Positions 59,823 through 64,000 of a stretch of DNA of 64,000 nucleotides are shown piece by piece. Made by a program: the position numbers and the translations under genes. Numbering within the stretch: position 1 is the first letter of the stretch; every line of letters begins with the position of its first letter. The stretch is from NCBI GenBank assembly GCA_029204225.1, contig CM055103.1, positions 21,332,709 through 21,396,708 on the forward strand, given 5' to 3'. The stretch comes from Diphasiastrum complanatum. Lineage: Eukaryota; Streptophyta; Lycopodiopsida; Lycopodiales; Lycopodiaceae. The notes beneath the pieces were generated by a model, which was not told the DNA's origin, made no database searches, and was given only the letters and a program-made list of their open reading frames with translations.

Positions 59823-61514
59823 TGCTCGTCCCATTTGGGATGAGGTGGAGGTGATGCCCGACAAAAAGTGGCGTTGCCCTTTTTGTCAAATGCTGTTCAC
59901 AGGGAACGCCTCTCGGGTTCGAGCACATCTGGGGGGGTTGCGAGTCCGACCCAGGGGGGGGACGCTACGGGATCGGCATTTGTATGGTCATCCCCGCTGC
60001 GGAGAGGGATCGCATTATGGAGACCTATTCTGAGACAGCTGCTGAGCCCGACGAGCCGTCCACAGATGCCGCGGACTCTATTTCTACTGGTGCACCCCCT
60101 GCCACTGGTACACCCACCGCCCCCACCGTCGCATCCGCACCCGCTACCCCTGTTGCATCCACCCCTGCCACCGCCTTTGCCTCCGCCTCTGCCAGTACTC
60201 CCCATGGATCCATAGTCTCCACTGCTACACCTACACCTCTGCCATCACCGTCAGATCTGCACGGCCCGTCCACATTCTCCGCTTCCGCACCTGCACCTAT
60301 GTCACCACCTCCAGATCCGCATCGTCCATCCGCATCCTCCCAGCCATCCACATCCCGAGGCACTAGACAGATGTCCATGCCGGGATCTTTCAGAGAGGGG
60401 CAGCATAGAGAGGCCACTAGGACCATAGCACAGATGTTCTATGACCTGAACCTCCCCTTTATCATGGCATCATCCCGCATCTTTCGAGAGGCTATCTCGA
60501 AAGTTGCAGTCTGCGGGCCCGGCTACACACCACCCACAACTGACGCACTACGAGGCCCTTTGCTCGAGGACCGGGTTGCATCAGTCAGAGAGAGACTGGC
60601 CGCACTGCACGAGGCTTGGAATAGATACGGCTGTTCCATCATGGCTGATGAGTGGACTGATCGTCGCAGACGTCCACTCATCAACGTGATTGTTTCCAGT
60701 TGTTACGGTTCCATGTTCTTGCGCAACATCGATGCCTCTGAGGCAGGGAGAGTGTATTCGGCCAAGTACATTTACGGCATCATTCGCGCGGCGATAGAGG
60801 AGGTCGGGCCATAGCGCGTTGTCCAGGTATAATATTCTTTCATTAGTTGCTTGCTCATTTGCTGCTTGATGTTGATACAATAGTTCTGCGTAGTTTTCGA
60901 TTGATTGCAATGTGTTTTTGAGCTGTGAATTGATCGTGTGAACGTATCGCGAAAGGTTGTGACGGACAATGCGTCCAACTGCCGCGGTATGGGGGAGCTT
61001 CTTATGGCAGACTACCCCTCCATTGTCTGGACTCCATGTGCCGCAAACTCACTGGACCTCCTCCTGCATTCCATCGGGCGCCTGCCTTGGGTCAGTGACA
61101 TTCGACCTAGCAGGGGATTGTCCACGTGCCCCACCCAGTACCCTCGCATCACGCCCCCTTTCAGATGATGGCTGGTTAGAGTTTGCGAGGGAGACAGAGG
61201 CTGCTGCCCAGAGACAGATAGCGCAGAGACGACTCAGAGCATCACAGGCAGGCAGTTCTTCCCAGAGACCCCCGCGTGGTAGAGGGAGACCCCCAGGCAG
61301 GAGTGTACCACAAAGGGTTCCTTCCGGCAGACCCAGAGGCAGGCCAGCCAAGAGGGGACGCACCGATGATTTTTCTAGTCGTCTCTTGGCAGGCGTTGGC
61401 CCAGCCTTAGAGGAGTCCCAGATGCCTCCAGACTCCCAGTTTGACTTTGTATTTGACACCCTTGCAGATGCATCTGGCACGCAGAGGGATGATTTTTTTA
61501 GCCCAGACTTGTAG
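59818..61514 (+). pseudogene. hAT transposase copy A (internally deleted)
   Basis: The ATG at 59818 directly follows the GA tract. Exon 1 (to 60826) has the BED zinc finger (W-R-C-PF-C...GNASRVRAHL), a poly-G run that shifts the frame (59953), an Ala/Pro/Thr/Ser linker, and DUF659 (IAQMFYDLNLPFIMASSRIF; GCSIMADEWTDRRRRPL). A TAG at 60812-60814 stands where copy B has CAG. Exon 2 (60956 to about 61103) reads VVTDNASNCRGMGELLMAD and TPCAANSLDLLLH. The middle and dimerisation parts seen in copy B are missing. The last exon (61166-61514, after acceptor ccctttcag) is basic with GRGRPPGR and GRPRGRPAKRGR and ends DDFFSPDL. It is inactive, but it shows the family's two ends. Confidence 0.88.
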
Positions 61515-61674
61515 ATATTGATACACACTTTAGCATCATGTACAGTGGCATCAAATGAGATGTATATATTTTATTACAGTATATTTGTGTCATGGCTAAT
61601 TTATCGTCGTTGCTTACAAATGGTTAGCTCTCTGAAATTTGAATGGTTAGTCAGAAACGGTTTGCAGCGTGCAA

Positions 61675-61737
<63 letters not shown>

Positions 61738-61764
61738 AGAGAGGAGAGAGAGAGAGATCAGCAC
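61515..61764. other. Probable 3' UTR of hAT copy A with (GA)n
   Basis: Non-coding. A GA tract of about 30 units lies at 61679-61735, followed by ggggagagagg and another short GA run to 61758. Confidence 0.7.
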
Positions 61765-62780
61765 ATCTGCATCTCATTCATAACATATGCATCATGTTCA
61801 ACCATTTAACATAACATGCTAAACCCGACACCTCAACAAATGGCACAATTAACATAACACCCTAAACCCTAACAAATCATCCTAAACCCACAACCCCACA
61901 GCCATAACCATCAAAACAAGCCACAAGCATAATCATCATAACCACGTCCATAAACATCATCAACCCCACCCACGTCCTCATTGTGTCGTAGGCATTGCAC
62001 CACAGGTATGTGCAGATTCAACATCAAAGCTGCACTTGTGCAGCATACACTTAAACCTGCGTAGAATGTATCCAGGAATACAGTACACTGGTTCGTGGAG
62101 CGGGTGCGTACCCAAGGGACCGAGCCTGGCCCGATTCGGGCATCGTCCGGTCAAAATGGTCGTTCGACAGGTTGGAAACGCAATTAGGTTAGTCGAAACA
62201 TACTAGTTTTGCAGCTATCCGTTCGACGATCCCGTTCCTCCAAACGGGATCCGTTTCACGTGTCGTCCGTTTCGGCCAATGGACAACCTCGATAGGAACC
62301 TGTGGACGGACGGCAGGCCCAGTACGTCCTTCCGAAGTTTAGGGTCAAAACAGGGCTTCGGGGACACTTTGTCGGGATGGGACCTGAAAACATTCGGAAT
62401 TGACAAAATGGTCCGGGAATACAATCAAATGATTCGTGGCCCCGATACGATTTCAAGGGGCCGAGCCTGGATCGATTCGGGTGTTGTCCGGTCAAAATGG
62501 CCGTTCGACGGGACAGAAACGCAATAAGGTCACGTGAATGGACTAGTGTTGCAGGTCTCTGTCCGACGGCCCGGTTTCCCCAAACAGGCCTCGTTTCGGG
62601 TGCCGTCCGTTTCGGCCAACCGACCACCTCACCAGGAACCTGTGGGAGCAGACAGGATGAGGAACGGACGGACGACCTGTAGTGAATGAAACAATTTTGC
62701 ATGAGTAATTAGTAAGCCGTAGAAGTTCAACCTGGGGGAAACCGATCACATCATACAAGACACAGTATTGTGTAGAACGT
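61765..62780 (+). repeat. 1-kb repeat segment (copy 2; partner 51291-52290)
   Basis: Same orientation as the partner. Internal repeats around the palindromic word aaacgggatccgttt and gtttcggccaa occur at 62205-62345 and 62555-62690. In this copy part of the first internal repeat is deleted near 62305 and extra sequence is present at 62385-62545. It follows the hAT stop codon by 250 bp. Confidence 0.82.
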
Positions 62781-63093
62781 GGGGACAAAGGTAGCTATAC
62801 CTCTTGCAGGATGGTCGGTCATGTGGTCCCCTATGGTGAATGGCATAGTTCTGCTGACCATTCACCTTCTGGTGTCCATTAACTTCTGGAGTTCAAAATT
62901 GTGAACAACAGTTTTTCCACAGTTGTTTTCATCAAGCCATGGAATTGAGGACGCACACCACACAAGCCCATCAAAACGCGCAAAAGTGTGGACCTATCGT
63001 ATGCTTTAGGGCCAACGGCTAGCAAACAAACGACGAAAAGAAGGACATCAAATACACTGTTGGGCAAGACTCTTCTGATGATGAAGAGTACAA
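62781..63093. other. Non-coding spacer, no gene recognised
   Basis: No domain or repeat recognised. It links the hAT region to the inverted repeat. Confidence 0.5.
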
Positions 63094-63980
63094 GCCTTCA
63101 GCTAGTCAGGAAGAAAGTTCGATCTCTTCCATAACTGTCGAGTGCGACAGACGTACTGAAGCTGCTTGGTTACCGACGACGATGGTGTAAGTGAAAGCCA
63201 ATTAGAGCGGGTTTTAGGGTATGTACAGAGTTTAGGGTTCAATTATGTTGGCTTTATACTGTTTTATGATTTAGATTTTGGCTTCACTGCCCGTTTCCTG
63301 AACTCGGACACCCAACGAAGCAGTATATACTAGGCAATGTTCACTACCCTTCCATCTGGACATTTGGTCAGGAAGCCTTGCAAAAAAGCAATGGTCAACA
63401 ATGTCTTTCCAGTGCATGCAGACGAAAGGAGTGGTTGTGTCGCCCTTACGTACTCTCGGATTTTACCACACCATTCATTGCTCCGTTTTCGACTCCACGT
63501 CAAACGTTTTTTGGTGAGCTTTCAGAGACCGCACCCATTGGTATTTGATCAGTGGATTAGAAACCACTGGGTGTTGTCTCTGTCGGCTCACCAAAAACAT
63601 TTCACGTGGAGTCGAAAACAGAGCAATTGGTGATGTGGCAAGATTTGGGAACACGTACTGGCGTCAAAACCACTGAGACCATCTCCATGCACTGGAAAGA
63701 CATTTTTGACCATTGCTTTCGTACAAAGTTTCGTGGCCAAACATCCAGATGAAAGGGTATTGATCATTGTCTGATCTATGCTGCTTCCTTGGGTGTCTGA
63801 GTTCAGGAAATGGCTATTAAAGCCCATAAAATTTCCTTTCAAACTGTGTTCTTATTGCAAAACATGCTTTAACTGGCTTTCACTCACACCGTCCCTGTCA
63901 TATACCAAACAACTTCAATACTTATGGCACACTTCAGACTTATGGAAGAGCTAGAACTTTCGCCCTGGCTAACTGAAGGC
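63094..63980. repeat. Long imperfect inverted repeat (foldback)
   Basis: The left arm, 63094-63541, pairs with the right arm, 63563-63980, around a loop of about 21 bases. Matching words from outside to centre: gccttcag, ctcttccata, gtgaaagcca, gtttcctgaactc, cccttccatctgga against its mismatched partner, aatgtctttccagtgcatg, and tttttggtgagc. The arms are diverged by substitutions and small indels. Each arm has an open frame (63337-63633 plus; 63842-63588 minus) with related translations (KAMVNNVFPVH and KAMVKNVFPVH), so the arm may derive from coding sequence. Pairing may go on past the window end. It may be a foldback transposon or an inverted gene-fragment duplication. Confidence 0.85.
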
Positions 63981-64000
63981 CTGTAAACCGAACAAAAGGC

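Overview
The window looks like a large, retrotransposon-rich land-plant nuclear genome. The reasons are GT-AG introns, a full-length plant-type CDC48 gene, Ty1/copia and Ty3/gypsy elements primed by initiator-Met tRNA, plant hAT transposases with a DUF659 domain, an L1-type LINE, telomere-type CCCTAAA units and long CT/GA and CA microsatellites. Gene density is very low: one clear host gene and one or two doubtful ones in 64 kb. A non-flowering plant with a big genome, such as a fern, would fit, but that is inference; no marker here fixes the lineage.

Layout. 1-3 kb: nothing recognised except a CA microsatellite. 3.1-7.8 kb: a minus-strand LTR junction, a gypsy gag-protease remnant, a TATA-driven ORF remnant of unknown nature, and an LTR with primer-binding site. 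7.8-12.2 kb: non-coding, with a 280-bp direct repeat and a 27-G run. 12.2-16.5 kb: a decayed gypsy gag-pro-RT-RNaseH-integrase. 17.0-19.0 kb: a deleted copia element (minus strand) bounded by LTRs and the target duplication ACCTA. 20.2-26.3 kb: CDC48 with nine exons, an upstream TATA box and an 85-bp tandem duplication. 28.3-31.2 kb: nested gypsy and copia fragments. 32.9-37.1 kb: a deleted copia element with target duplication AAGTC. 38.5-41 kb: degenerate short-repeat arrays based on CATCCGAC and related words. 42.7 kb: a small putative secreted-peptide ORF. 43.4-62.8 kb: a cluster of at least five hAT transposase copies (called A to E below) broken by a LINE, an LTR element and a solo LTR. 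63.1-64.0 kb: a long imperfect inverted repeat.

Functionally, only CDC48 looks intact: it encodes a 813-residue AAA+ ATPase with an N domain, D1 and D2. Every transposon open frame carries stops, frameshifts or deletions, so the elements are probably inactive. The most unusual parts are the hAT/LINE mosaic (44-52 kb), the foldback structure at the right end, the CATCCGAC array and the secreted-peptide candidate. All readings are by eye from the sequence; no alignment or database search was run.
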